64,000 nt of DNA from Gloeotrichia echinulata CP02. GTDB taxonomy: Bacteria; Cyanobacteriota; Cyanobacteriia; Cyanobacteriales; Nostocaceae. A program made the translations under genes and the position numbers. The notes beneath the pieces were generated by a model, which was given only the letters and a program-made list of their open reading frames with translations, was not told the DNA's origin and did not search any database. The DNA lies in assembly GCA_038087035.1 (NCBI GenBank), contig CP051187.1:186001-250000 (forward strand). The letters run 5' to 3'. Each line of letters opens with the position of its first letter. Position 1 is the first letter of the stretch. Below, piece by piece: positions 24,380 through 33,361 of this stretch.

Positions 24380-25285
24380 TTATTGGAGTGACAAAGTGAT
24401 AATTAAACCTTCATGAGCGAGTAATGCTTGAGGAAAGACAGATTTAACTGCGACTTGCACTTGGTCGAGAAAATCATCGTTGTCATCGGGGTGGTGATGA
24501 GAAATGACCAACCGTTGCACACCAGCATTATTAGCCAAGTCTACAGCAGTTTGCCAGTGTAAATCTGTAAATTCATGGTTATAAGCCGTTGGGGGATTGT
24601 AGGTAGCATTGGCAATCAGCAAATCCACCCCTTGAATAATTTGTAAAATCCTCTCTCGGTCTAATTGTTCACTATTCTTGTGCAAATCCGTCACATAGGC
24701 AACATTATATCCCTGCCAGGTGACTCGATAACCAACAGACCGCTGATTTTGATCAATTAATGCCGTTGTCACCGTCACATCACCTAACTTTACCTCGCTA
24801 TCGGGACTCAGATTGTAGAATTGCAAATAAGACTGCATCACCTGTAAAGGATAAGGAAAGTGCGGCTGCAGCATTTGGTCACAGAGACATTGTTTAATAG
24901 ACGCGCTATTCGACGCAGCTGTACCGTAAATATGAAAACTATTTTGGGCAATAAATGCAGGCGCAAAAAAAGGAAACCCTTGGATACGATTTGATTGGGA
25001 ATTGGTAAAAAATAAATGGGCTTCTATAGGTTTTTGCCGTTGTTGCCAATTTTTCCCCAAGACACGTAAGCCAGTCCCGCCATCAAAAATCAAGTGTTTA
25101 CCCGCTACAGACATCTCTACACAACCAGTGTTACCACCATAGCGGTTGGTATTGCAGCCTGGGGTGGGAATCAAACCCCTAACACCCCAGAATTTCACGA
25201 GAAACTCCTGGGCTGGATTACTCGGCTGAGTAGTTTGCTTTTCACGTAAGTAAATCTCGGAATCCGACAGCGCAAAATTTGACAT
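24380..25285 (-). CDS. Metallo-beta-lactamase-fold protein with lost HxHxDH motif
   Basis: 301 residues. The fold is recognisable: FWGVRGLIPTPG, NTGCVEM, LIFDGGTGLR, GFPFFAPAF, VAYVTDLHKN and ISHHHPDD. The HxHxDH metal-binding motif expected after LFF reads TNSQSNRIQGF, so all three ligand positions are substituted. A catalytic metal site like that of RNase Z or PhnP is therefore unlikely; a regulatory or binding role is possible. It follows panD by 11 bp on the same strand and is surely cotranscribed. Confidence 0.8.
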   Translation of the reverse strand: MSNFALSDSEIYLREKQTTQPSNPAQEFLVKFWGVRGLIPTPGCNTNRYGGNTGCVEMSVAGKHLIFDGGTGLRVLGKNWQQRQKPIEAHLFFTNSQSNRIQGFPFFAPAFIAQNSFHIYGTAASNSASIKQCLCDQMLQPHFPYPLQVMQSYLQFYNLSPDSEVKLGDVTVTTALIDQNQRSVGYRVTWQGYNVAYVTDLHKNSEQLDRERILQIIQGVDLLIANATYNPPTAYNHEFTDLHWQTAVDLANNAGVQRLVISHHHPDDNDDFLDQVQVAVKSVFPQALLAHEGLIITLSLQ

Positions 25286-25296
25286 TTTTCTTGAAA

Positions 25297-25680
25297 TTAG
25301 ACCTTACCGAGCAGGTCATCGTAGTGCCGCACTTCCAATAGTCGGTTTTTTTCGTCTACAATCACGACCGTAGGCGAGTAATTTTTTAACTCTTCCGATG
25401 TGAACTGCCCGTAAGTCATTATAATCAAGCGATCGCCAATAATGCCTAGACGTGCTGCGGCTCCATTTAGCTCAATTACTCCTGAGTTGGCTGTGGCGGG
25501 GATTGCATAAGTAATGAAGCGTTGTCCATTGGCATTATTCACTACTTGCACCTGTTCATACGGTAAGATACCAGATGCTTCCAATAAGATTTGATCGATG
25601 CTAATACTTCCCACGTAGTTGATATTTGCTCCCGTGAGGGTACAGTTGTGAATTTTTGCTAAAAGGAGAGTACGCTGCAT
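25297..25680 (-). CDS. panD: Aspartate 1-decarboxylase
   Basis: 127 residues. The self-processing site is G24-S25 in NYVGSISID, where cleavage creates the pyruvoyl cofactor; K9 in LLLAKIHNCTLTGA, and the LNGAAARLGIIGDRLIIM core, are typical. Converts L-aspartate to beta-alanine for pantothenate and CoA. First gene of a two-gene operon with the degenerate metallo-beta-lactamase-fold protein. Such proenzymes sometimes need a maturation partner, but nothing here shows the neighbour is one. Confidence 0.95.
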   Translation of the reverse strand: MQRTLLLAKIHNCTLTGANINYVGSISIDQILLEASGILPYEQVQVVNNANGQRFITYAIPATANSGVIELNGAAARLGIIGDRLIIMTYGQFTSEELKNYSPTVVIVDEKNRLLEVRHYDDLLGKV

Positions 25681-25689
25681 TTCGTTGGG

Positions 25690-25815
25690 GGAAGTTAGGA
25701 GTTAGCAGTTAGAAGTCGAGAGTTAGGAGTTGGGAGTTAGGAGTCGAGAGTTAGGATTTGGGAGTTAAAAATAACTCCTCACTTATAACTCATAACTCCT
25801 CACTCCTGACTCCTG
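25690..25815. repeat. Degenerate heptamer repeats (AGTTAGG, CTCCTGA)
   Basis: Variants of GAGTTAGG on the left and their complements (ACTCCT) on the right meet near 25768, so the array is internally inverted and can fold as a long imperfect hairpin between ppa and panD. Confidence 0.7.
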
Positions 25816-25828
25816 ACAACTCTCCCGA

Positions 25829-26416
25829 TTAACCTTTACCGTAGGCGAGGATGGACTTTTCTACTAGGGCTTTTACTTTATCAGCATCTTGCCAACCGAG
25901 TATTTCAGTTACCTTTTTTTCCAAATTTTTATAACTACGGAAAAATTCGGCAATTTCATCCAAGCGGTGTGCTGGTATATCTTTGAGGGATTTTACTTGG
26001 GCGTAGCGTGGATCTTTGTCAGGGACAGCCAGAATTTTTTCGTCGCGATCGCCACCGTCAATCATCTCTAAAAAGCCAATTGGTCTGGCGGCGATAACAC
26101 AACCAGGAAAGGTCGGCTCGTCTATTAGCACCATACCATCTAGGGGATCGCCATCATCAGCTAGGGTATTGGGTACAAAGCCGTAATCGTATGGATATTG
26201 TACCGAAGAATAAAGTACTCGGTCTAGGGCAAAGGCTTCCAATTCCTTGTCATATTCATATTTGTTTTTACTTCCACCCGGAATTTCAATCAGAACGCTG
26301 ATGAGACCGGGTTTAGGTTGGGGTGGTATAAGCGATAAGTTCACAAACAATTCCTCGGTTAATGGTGAATGATGGGCGCTGTCAATTTGGCTCCCCGTGT
26401 AGAATTTTAGGGCCAA
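25829..26416 (-). CDS. ppa: Inorganic pyrophosphatase (family I)
   Basis: 195 residues. The signature DGDPLDGMVL with metal-binding Asp residues, EIPGGSKNKYEYDKELEAF and YPYDYGFVPNT are complete. Hydrolyses PPi to phosphate. An N-terminal extension of about 20 residues compared with the E. coli enzyme (MALKFYTGSQIDSAHHSPLT) may reflect a start further in, but no better start with a ribosome site is seen. Monocistronic, ending in a heptamer-repeat region. Confidence 0.94.
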   Translation of the reverse strand: MALKFYTGSQIDSAHHSPLTEELFVNLSLIPPQPKPGLISVLIEIPGGSKNKYEYDKELEAFALDRVLYSSVQYPYDYGFVPNTLADDGDPLDGMVLIDEPTFPGCVIAARPIGFLEMIDGGDRDEKILAVPDKDPRYAQVKSLKDIPAHRLDEIAEFFRSYKNLEKKVTEILGWQDADKVKALVEKSILAYGKG

Positions 26417-27120
26417 GATGCACTTCTTCCCAAGCTATTCATTTCACCGCTGTTAAATATATAGGAATCATATTTGATTTTTGAAAAAATATAAGTATCT
26501 GTAGGCTGGGTAATGCCTACTACATAGGGGTTTTGTCAGATATAGCCCAAGTTACGTAATAAGTTTTGATGGATTGTTCGTAGTTGCGCTTTACCCTGAT
26601 TTCTCACCACAATTCTCAAAGCCTGATAAAATCTAGATTGCGGTTTTTCACACAAATCAAAACATCATCTGTCAAAAATGCCTGAAACATTTCCTGGGCA
26701 AGGATTATGATGAGTGCAAGCGTGGGACTTGTGAGAAATGCGGGTTTAGCGCCGAGACAATTAAGAGCGCTAAAGCGCAACTACAAACAAAGTTCCAACG
26801 TTCCTAAATAGCTTCTAAATCCTACACGGATTGCTATAGGTTTGCGATTGCTACCTACCCTGCGGGAACGCTAAGAGCGAACGTCACATTTAAATCTGGA
26901 AATCCTCAAGAAAATAGGTATGTCGAGGTATTTAACGCCCACACAGATGGGCATTTTGTGCTTTAAGCTTATTTGTCAACCGTTAATTTCCATTTACCAC
27001 AGCATATTTTGTGGTTACAGTCATCACCTTGGGGGATGTTTCTTGTGCAGATGTTGTCAGCCATCTTTCACCCCTTATTTTGGCATCTGCTGCTAGCGTT
27101 ATATTACTGGCGGGTTTTGA
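26417..27120. other. Intergenic region with inverted repeat, no convincing gene
   Basis: About 700 bp. Arms TAGTTGCGCTTTA (about 26583) and TAAAGCGCAACTA (about 26773) are complementary, 190 bp apart, and could bound a small decayed element. GCGGGAACGCTAAGAGCGAACG near 26868 resembles other dispersed GC-rich repeats. A 75-codon frame at 26973 overlaps the small membrane protein on the other strand and is not supported. Confidence 0.45.
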
Positions 27121-27309
27121 CTAATTTTCACTTCTTGGTAGTTTATAGGTCAGGGGTTGTTGGTTATTCGTTACATTACTTGAAGAATAGTTGGCAATGA
27201 CAAACACGGGTAAAGTCAGAGTTAACAGAGCGATCGCAGTTCCCACGATGTCTGCCAAACGATGGGAATATGTATCGGCAGAGTTGGCAGACTGGCTATT
27301 TGAATTCAT
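27121..27309 (-). CDS. Small single-span membrane protein
   Basis: 62 residues from MNSNSQSANSA. A polar N-terminus is followed by one hydrophobic helix (DIVGTAIALLTLTLPVFVIA) and a polar Asn/Gln-rich tail. The layout is that of short conserved cyanobacterial membrane proteins; no function can be assigned. Upstream in-frame ATG would add seven residues. It starts about 50 bp from an AT-rich region containing palindromic CTCTTGACGAGAG at 27350. Coding status is uncertain. Confidence 0.45.
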   Translation of the reverse strand: MNSNSQSANSADTYSHRLADIVGTAIALLTLTLPVFVIANYSSSNVTNNQQPLTYKLPRSEN

Positions 27310-28092
27310 ACAAAAATTGCAGTTCGTCACGTCACTTGTGGGTCTACTCTCTTGACGAGAGTATTGTTTATATTCTAGCTATTTTTTGAGTGTAAACTGT
27401 GTAGCACTTCAGGATCTCATCCAGTTTTTCAAGTGTCATAACAGCCTTTTTATACTCAAGGATATTGATACAAAGTAACACAAAAATATTTCATGCCTTG
27501 CTATGTGATCAATATGGTCTGATTTCTTATTGTACGGTGTAATTTTACCGTTAAGCATGATTGGACATGCCAGCATTATAAGTTACATTTTTTATCAACT
27601 GCCTGCATTAGTTTGAAATTTTTTTGGGATATTTTTTCTAATCATAACATCCGACAAGGCTTTTGGTAAGGTCATTTTATGATATTTAATAGTTATTTAT
27701 ACAGGAAAAAAACCGAGATTACACTTAAATACAGCTACGGTTGTTATTTATTTAGCCGTAGTTACACCAAAGCTGTTTGATACTTGACAACAATGGGGAA
27801 GATTGATTTTTTTTACAAGCTATCTACACCGAACAAATACAGAAGCATAACTTAAATTAGAACTATTTATTCAGTGATAGCACTAAAAAAAATCTGGCTA
27901 AATTGAGATTATGCGGGCTGATTAATAGGACTTCTATTTTGTCAATCTATATATAGGTAGAGTAAAAATGCCTGATCCATAGGCTATTGTTAATGGTTTA
28001 CCCATATCCCATTCAAAATCTGTATAGGGGTGAAACAGCGTTTAACAGAACTGGAAACTGCTATCTACGAAATCTTATAACAACTTAACTAA
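27310..28092. other. Long AT-rich intergenic region
   Basis: About 780 bp with no frame longer than a few dozen codons. A palindrome CTCTTGACGAGAG lies at about 27350. I see no tRNA, riboswitch or repeat that I can name; a small RNA could be present but I cannot support one. Confidence 0.4.
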
Positions 28093-28118
28093 TTAAAAAA
28101 ACCGCCACTAGGGCGGTT
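28093..28118 (-). terminator. Terminator downstream of the DUF362 gene
   Basis: On the minus strand AACCGCCC-TAGT-GGCGGTT is followed by TTTTTAATT. It lies about 220 bp past the DUF362 stop with no gene between. Confidence 0.75.
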
Positions 28119-28339
28119 TAGTTAAGCAATCGGAGGGTAGTTTCAGCTTACTTGGCTAATTTTTTAATTGTTGTAGCCAATTTGGCAGTTGAGGGTTGAC
28201 TGTTAACTACCTCAAATGATTGTTTTGATATTTTCGACTTCCCTGATCAGTTTTTATGGTTTAATTTTCAACCTGGTGATCTATCGCAATGGGTATCTGT
28301 TAACAGTTAACTGTCAACGGTAAACCGTTCACTGATTTA

Positions 28340-29311
28340 TTAACGTTTACCATAAGCCGTCATTGGTTCTTTGATAAACCGAATGTAAAGATGTCTAAAT
28401 GTCGATTTAATCACACGGGGCATAGCAAAATCGATGGGGATTAATTTATCTGGTAGTCGCCAATCTTCTATTTTGAGTAAATCAGGTGCTAAAATAGGAA
28501 ATTGGATGGCAGATAATTCAGGACAAACTCCTAATCTTTGAGAAGCTGCAAGTGTGGGTACTTGATCGGGTGAGACATTGAGGATTTCCACCATTGCCCG
28601 ATCTAAGGCAAATACATCGGATGCTGCTGCTAAAATTCCTAATTTACGAGGTTCTCCACCACTAGGGCCATTCCCTTCATGACCAATGATCCCATCTAAA
28701 ATCGTTAAGTTGGGGTTAATTGCCCTAGCTGTTTCTACCAACATTTCACCAAAACGGTTCGCATCTTTCCCCGCTTCTAGGTGCCACCAAGCTTTCATTT
28801 TACCGGGGACGCAACCAAAAAGGTTTTTTACTCCCAGGGTTAATGTCAGCTGCATATGGGATTTTACTTTAGGTAAATTAATTACCACATCGGCTTCCAT
28901 CGCTTCTTTCGACAGACGCAGGTGGTTAAAATTTTCGCTGATAGTTTCGTAACGCTTCCCATGAAAATCGATAATTGGTAGATTGAGTGCTTCTAAAACA
29001 GGTTGATAGCCACTGGCGATCGCGACTCCCTTAGCACTACCAAAAGCTGGACTATCGCCCAAAAATGGCTGACCGCCAACTTCAAGAACCATCTGGGCTA
29101 CTTCGTAAACTAGTTCGGGGCGGGTGGTACACTCTTTACCAGGACGAGACCCTGTGAGCAGATTCGGTTTGAGCAAAACCCTATCGCCTTTCTTGACAAA
29201 AGCTGCTATCCCGCCAAAAGGTTCTAGCAAGGTGACTAAAGATTCCCGTAAAGCCTCGCGCTCGTAAGAAGTAGCCCGGATTAAACTGACAGATGGTGTT
29301 TGAGTCTGCAT
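28340..29311 (-). CDS. DUF362 domain-containing protein
   Basis: 323 residues from MQTQTPSVSLIRA. Conserved blocks: VLLKPNLLTGSRPGKECTTR, FLGDSPAFGSAKGV, DVVINLPKVKSHMQLTLTLG, KNLFGCVPGKMKAWWH and ILDGIIGHEGNGPSGG. DUF362 proteins are often linked to Fe-S or metallocofactor enzymes, but the biochemical role is unknown and no ferredoxin domain is present here. A longer frame starting at 29344 is translated from an IS605-type end (TTGACATACTCCC), so I reject that start. The same remnant probably now provides its upstream region. Confidence 0.8.
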   Translation of the reverse strand: MQTQTPSVSLIRATSYEREALRESLVTLLEPFGGIAAFVKKGDRVLLKPNLLTGSRPGKECTTRPELVYEVAQMVLEVGGQPFLGDSPAFGSAKGVAIASGYQPVLEALNLPIIDFHGKRYETISENFNHLRLSKEAMEADVVINLPKVKSHMQLTLTLGVKNLFGCVPGKMKAWWHLEAGKDANRFGEMLVETARAINPNLTILDGIIGHEGNGPSGGEPRKLGILAAASDVFALDRAMVEILNVSPDQVPTLAASQRLGVCPELSAIQFPILAPDLLKIEDWRLPDKLIPIDFAMPRVIKSTFRHLYIRFIKEPMTAYGKR

Positions 29312-29329
29312 GGAAATAAATGACCAATA

Positions 29330-29445
29330 TTGACATACTCCCACTTATATTATGCGTGGGATTTTGGGGTCAAACAGCAATTGCAGGCATAACCTGTCTT
29401 ACATTACCTAACCCAACAGTCTATGCCCAGACTGGGTAAAGATAG
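29330..29445 (-). mobile_element. IS200/IS605-type end remnant (copy 3)
   Basis: TTGACATACTCCC-hairpin-GATTTTGGGGTCAAACAGCA ATTGCAGGCATAACCTGTCT follows the same order as copies 1, 4 and 5, with a different terminal hairpin (CCCAC...GTGGG). About 20 bp before the DUF362 start codon. Confidence 0.6.
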
Positions 29446-29496
29446 AAGAAAAATAATTTCTTTTATCTTCCTACTATCTTTTTAATCCATGTTGCC

Positions 29497-30918
29497 CTAT
29501 TCTGATCTGAGGGGTGAGATACCACACATCTGTTCGAGATTTAACACTGTGGCTAATTGGGTTTGTGTCATTAATCCTCGTTCTAGGACAATTTGACGCA
29601 AAGATTTGCCTGTTTCTAAGGATTCCTTAGCTACAGCCGCAGCATTGAGATAACCGATGTGGGGATTGAGTGCGGTTACTAATGCTAAACTGCCTTCAGC
29701 GTAAGCCAAACAACGTTCCTTGTTAGCTGTAATGCCTTTGATGCAGCTTTGAGTCAGGGCGGCGATGGTATTACCCAAAATTTCCATGCTGTGAATCAAA
29801 TTATAAGCAATTAGTGGCATCATCACATTTAGTTCCAATTGTCCGGCTTGGGCGGCTAGAGCGATCGCACTGTCATAACCCATGACTTGAAAGCACACCA
29901 TTGATGTCATCTCTGCCATGACTGGATTATACTTTCCTGGCATAATTGAGGAGCCTGGTTGTACTGGGGGTAATTGAATTTCTTTAAAACCAGTTTTCGG
30001 ACCCGAATCCAGCAGCCGCAAATCATGGGATATTTTGACTAAATCCTGTGCTAAATTGCGTAAAGCACCAGAAACATTGACAAATGGTGCCATACTCTGC
30101 ATTGCTGCCATGAGGTGGGGTGCGGGTTCCAGGGGAGAGTTCAGCAACTCTGATAGAACTTCTACCACACGGACGCGATATTGTCTATGAGTATTTAATC
30201 CTGTTCCCGCTGCACTCCCACCCAAACCTAACACCATCAAATCCCCAGAGGCGGTGTAAATGCGGTTTTGGTGATCTGATAAGATTTGTGCCCAGGCGCC
30301 GAAATTATCACCCAAACGCACAGGGACAGCATCTTGTAGGTGAGTTCTGCCAGATTTAACGATATCTTGGAATTCTATGGCTTTGTGGGATAAAACGGCG
30401 ATCGCCTGATCTAACGCTGGCTGTAATGTCTTTGATAGTGCCAATAATCCACCAATGCGTATTGCCGTGGGAATCACATCATTGGTAGACTGCCCATAGT
30501 TAACGTGGTCATTAGGACTCACACGCTGGTAATTGCCTTTGACATCGCCAAGAATTTCTAAGGCGCGATTGGCGAGAACTTCGTTGACATTCATGTGGTG
30601 AGAGGTTCCAGCACCAGCTTGGTAGACATCGACGACAAATTGATCCCGCAACTGTCCTGTAAGTATTTCTTCAGATGCTTGCACAATCGCCTGACTGATA
30701 TCTTGGGGTATGCAACCTAATTCCCCGTTGACAATTGCTGTCGCTTTTTTAATTAATAAACAAGCATCTACGTAAGTAGCTAGTGGCTTAATTCCACTTA
30801 TAGGGAAATTTTCGATAGCGCGTAGGGTTTGAATACCGTAATAAGCGCTACTGGAGATTTGGCGATCGCCCATCGAATCGCGTTCAGTACGGAATTGGAA
30901 ATCTGTTGGTTGAGTCAT
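29497..30918 (-). CDS. aspA: Aspartate ammonia-lyase
   Basis: 473 residues, fumarase/aspartase superfamily. AYYGIQTLRAIENFPISG at the N-terminus is the aspartase form (class II fumarases differ there); the signature GSSIMPGKYNPV contains the catalytic Ser loop, and SGRTHLQDAVPV, HHMNVNEVLANR and YGQSTNDVIP are also intact. Reversibly deaminates L-aspartate to fumarate and ammonia. Alone on its strand; about 70 bp separates it from a divergent small gene. The MPAK-type Ala is Gly here (MPGK), a mild deviation. Confidence 0.93.
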   Translation of the reverse strand: MTQPTDFQFRTERDSMGDRQISSSAYYGIQTLRAIENFPISGIKPLATYVDACLLIKKATAIVNGELGCIPQDISQAIVQASEEILTGQLRDQFVVDVYQAGAGTSHHMNVNEVLANRALEILGDVKGNYQRVSPNDHVNYGQSTNDVIPTAIRIGGLLALSKTLQPALDQAIAVLSHKAIEFQDIVKSGRTHLQDAVPVRLGDNFGAWAQILSDHQNRIYTASGDLMVLGLGGSAAGTGLNTHRQYRVRVVEVLSELLNSPLEPAPHLMAAMQSMAPFVNVSGALRNLAQDLVKISHDLRLLDSGPKTGFKEIQLPPVQPGSSIMPGKYNPVMAEMTSMVCFQVMGYDSAIALAAQAGQLELNVMMPLIAYNLIHSMEILGNTIAALTQSCIKGITANKERCLAYAEGSLALVTALNPHIGYLNAAAVAKESLETGKSLRQIVLERGLMTQTQLATVLNLEQMCGISPLRSE

Positions 30919-31005
30919 AGAATCATTTAAAGAATCTCAAGAAACAGATCATGCCATACCGACAGACGAGAATTTTGGCAATTATCCGAATTGCTGCACG
31001 CTAAA

Positions 31006-31338
31006 ATGAAAATCAGAATGACAGAAACTCAGCCGATTCGCACCACCCATCGAGGCAGAATTTTTCCCCAAATTCAATGGACTGAAGCAGAACTAGCCCA
31101 ACGTCGAGCCGAACGCAAGGAATTTCATCAACGTTGCCAAGCGATTTTTGAACGCGTAAAGCCAGAGTACATCAAAACCCATTACAACTGGTATATGGTT
31201 GTCGAGCCTAAGAGTGGTGATTATTTTATCGAACATGACGAAGAAGCTGCGATGACAGTTGCGCGTCAACAGCACCCTGGTACTGTAAGATTATTTTTGT
31301 TCCGAATTAACTCAACGGGTGTTTCTGGAACCGTATGA
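31006..31338 (+). CDS. Conserved hypothetical protein
   Basis: 110 residues from MKIRMTETQP; a second Met four codons on is equally possible. Charged helical segment (AELAQRRAERKEFHQRCQAIFERV), then THYNWYMVVEPKSGDYFIEHDEEAA and a C-terminal strand pair with LFLFRINSTG. The YNWYMVVEPxSGDYFI block looks like a cyanobacterial family that I cannot name, often found alone or near toxin-antitoxin genes. No signal or membrane segment. Divergent from aspA. Confidence 0.65.
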   Translation: MKIRMTETQPIRTTHRGRIFPQIQWTEAELAQRRAERKEFHQRCQAIFERVKPEYIKTHYNWYMVVEPKSGDYFIEHDEEAAMTVARQQHPGTVRLFLFRINSTGVSGTV

Positions 31339-31420
31339 TTTTTTAACTCGCGTCCCACAAACAGAACAATCTTGTGAGGTGTAGTGAGGTGCAACTGCGA
31401 CCGCCCAAGTGTCAAAAACT

Positions 31421-32092
31421 TTATCCAGCGAAATTAAAAATCTGTTGTGCGGTAAGATTAAATTGTGGGAAACTAGGGGAGACAATTACATCATTTTCTC
31501 TAAAGGTGGTTTTTACGTATTCTGCGTCAATTAGTTCGTATACAAAGATAGTTGGTTGTTTGGGATAGCCAATAAATTCACGCGCTCCCAAAGCTGCATA
31601 ATCTACAATCCAGTATTCGGGAATGCCCATAGCTACCCTTCGGGAAGGGCTTCGCCCAACATAATCACGACGTTTGTCGTAGTAGTCGTCTTGCCAATTG
31701 GTACTAACAACTTCTACGATCAATTTGACCGAAGTGGCGTTTTGAATAACTGACTCATGTTCCCAGCGTGTCTCGGTGCCAATAGTTTCTTGATTTAGAA
31801 CAATGATGTCCGGTTCGTACCCAGACTTGTCGCGGTAAGGTTTGACAATCGATTCTCTGGGTATTGTCCAAATGTCTATTTTACCAATTTTATCAATCGT
31901 TGTCAGCAATCTGCCACTGAGAGAACCCGTTAAATTTGAATGCTTACCCCTAGGCTTAGGCATCTCAATAATTATTCCATCATGCAATTCATAACGCAAT
32001 TGTGAGTTTTCTGGATACCATTCAATAAATTCATCAAAGGTATATAATTTTGTTTCGGTTTGTGCTTGTGCTTGTATTTGGGCTTGGGTCAT
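31421..32092 (-). CDS. Uma2 family (DUF820) putative restriction-like endonuclease
   Basis: 223 residues. Uma2 core: LRYELHDGIIIEMPKP (E), SGYEPDIIVLN (PD), VKLIVEVVSTNWQDD (ExV strand) and YDKRRDY then IPEYWIVDY, a PD-(D/E)XK fold abundant in cyanobacteria with unknown role. Between RRDY and GIPEYW the usual three or four residues are replaced by VGRSPSRRVAM, encoded by a GC-rich palindromic repeat (CTACCCTTCGGGAAGGGC and flank, about 31631-31660), an in-frame repeat insertion. N-terminus is a Gln/Ala/Thr-rich tract (QAQIQAQAQTE). Confidence 0.85.
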   Translation of the reverse strand: MTQAQIQAQAQTETKLYTFDEFIEWYPENSQLRYELHDGIIIEMPKPRGKHSNLTGSLSGRLLTTIDKIGKIDIWTIPRESIVKPYRDKSGYEPDIIVLNQETIGTETRWEHESVIQNATSVKLIVEVVSTNWQDDYYDKRRDYVGRSPSRRVAMGIPEYWIVDYAALGAREFIGYPKQPTIFVYELIDAEYVKTTFRENDVIVSPSFPQFNLTAQQIFNFAG

Positions 32093-32196
32093 AGTTTACC
32101 TCAGAGCATTTTCAACTCCCCAGACTGAACAAATAACGTTTGGCTTATTTGGAATTGTAAATTATAAGTTATAAATTAAATTATGAATTTTTCAGC

Positions 32197-32712
32197 ATGA
32201 CTCTGCCTAATTGGATTACTTTCTCCCGTCTTTTGGGAATCCCATTTCTGCTTTACGGGTTATACAACCCCACACCGCAAGGGAGGTGGATATGTTTGGC
32301 AATTTTTCTCGTTGCGGCTTTAACTGATTGGTTAGATGGCTATTTAGCGCGAAAACTCGACCAAATTAGCGATTTGGGCAAATTTCTCGACCCTTTGGTA
32401 GATAAATTGCTGGTCTTGGCGCCTTTATTGGTCTTAATTGAGTTGAGACAGATACCAGCTTGGGGAGTGTTTATTATTTTAGCGCGGGAATTGGCGATCG
32501 CTGGTTGGCGGGTGAATCAAACGACGATTACAGGGGCAAATATTTGGGGTAAACTGAAAACCGTCAGTCAAATAGTGGCAATATCTCTGCTAATTGCACC
32601 TTTATCAGCAGTCTGGCAAATTCCGTCCTTAATTGCCTTTTGGATATCTGTTGTTTTTACCGTAATATCTGGCATAATTTATCTAATATCGGCAAATGAA
32701 GCAGCTAACTAG
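32197..32712 (+). CDS. pgsA: CDP-diacylglycerol-glycerol-3-phosphate 3-phosphatidyltransferase
   Basis: 171 residues with several membrane helices. The CDP-alcohol phosphotransferase motif is complete: D-WL-DGYLAR-x8-G-x3-D-x3-D in DWLDGYLARKLDQISDLGKF then LDPLVDK. MTLPNWITFSRLLGIP is the typical PgsA N-terminus. Makes phosphatidylglycerol phosphate, precursor of the phosphatidylglycerol essential in thylakoids. Monocistronic; followed by heptamer and palindromic repeats. Confidence 0.93.
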   Translation: MTLPNWITFSRLLGIPFLLYGLYNPTPQGRWICLAIFLVAALTDWLDGYLARKLDQISDLGKFLDPLVDKLLVLAPLLVLIELRQIPAWGVFIILARELAIAGWRVNQTTITGANIWGKLKTVSQIVAISLLIAPLSAVWQIPSLIAFWISVVFTVISGIIYLISANEAAN

Positions 32713-32734
32713 AATTACGTTTAATCCTCAAGTG

Positions 32735-33355
32735 AGTAAGGAGTAATGAGTAATAAGTAATGAGTAATAAGTAATAAGTATAGCGATTCTTACTCCCTTC
32801 CCGCTGGAAGATTACCGAAATAATTTTTAGCTCACGCAAAGGCGCAAAGGCGCATTCGCGCAGCGTCTGTCTTCGACACGCTACGCGAACGCAGAGAAGA
32901 AGGAAAATTATAGGTAATCTTAGACCGGGAAGGGAGTAGTTAAGTGAGGTACAAAATTGTATCACGCGGTGTAAGGGCACGGCAATGCCGTGCCCCTACG
33001 GGTGTACCTTACTAGGGCGAGAAACGCTATAATGAGTAATAAGTAATGAGTAATAAGTAATGAAAGAATTATTAAGATATTAACAACTTCAATCAACAAG
33101 TTGAAAGAAAAATAAAAAATAATCCACTCATTACTCCTTACTCCTTACTCCTTACTCCTTACTCCTTACTCATTACTCCTTACTCCTTACTCATTACTCA
33201 TTACTCATTACTCATTACTCATTACTCCTTACTCCTTACTCATTACTCATTACTCATTACTCATTACTCATTACTCATTACTCATTACTCCTTACTCCTT
33301 ACTCCTTACTCCTTACTCCTTACTCATTACTCCTTACTCCTTACTCATGACTCCT
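32735..33355. repeat. Repeat-rich spacer: TAATGAG and TTACTCC/TTACTCA heptamers plus palindromes
   Basis: Short TAATGAG runs at 32740-32790 and 33030-33062, a palindrome GGGCACGGCAATGCCGTGCC near 32976, a CGCAGCGTCTG...CGCTACGCG repeat near 32860, then about 33 heptamers TTACTCC and TTACTCA interleaved in changing order from 33126 to 33355. The left TAATGAG units are the reverse complement of the right-hand array, so the spacer can fold back on itself. No gene. Confidence 0.85.
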
Positions 33356-33361
33356 TAATAT

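Noticed and set aside
26973..27200. 75-codon plus-strand frame (HILWLQSSPWGMFLVQML)
   Set aside because: Hydrophobic but lacks a ribosome site and overlaps the more plausible small membrane protein on the other strand.
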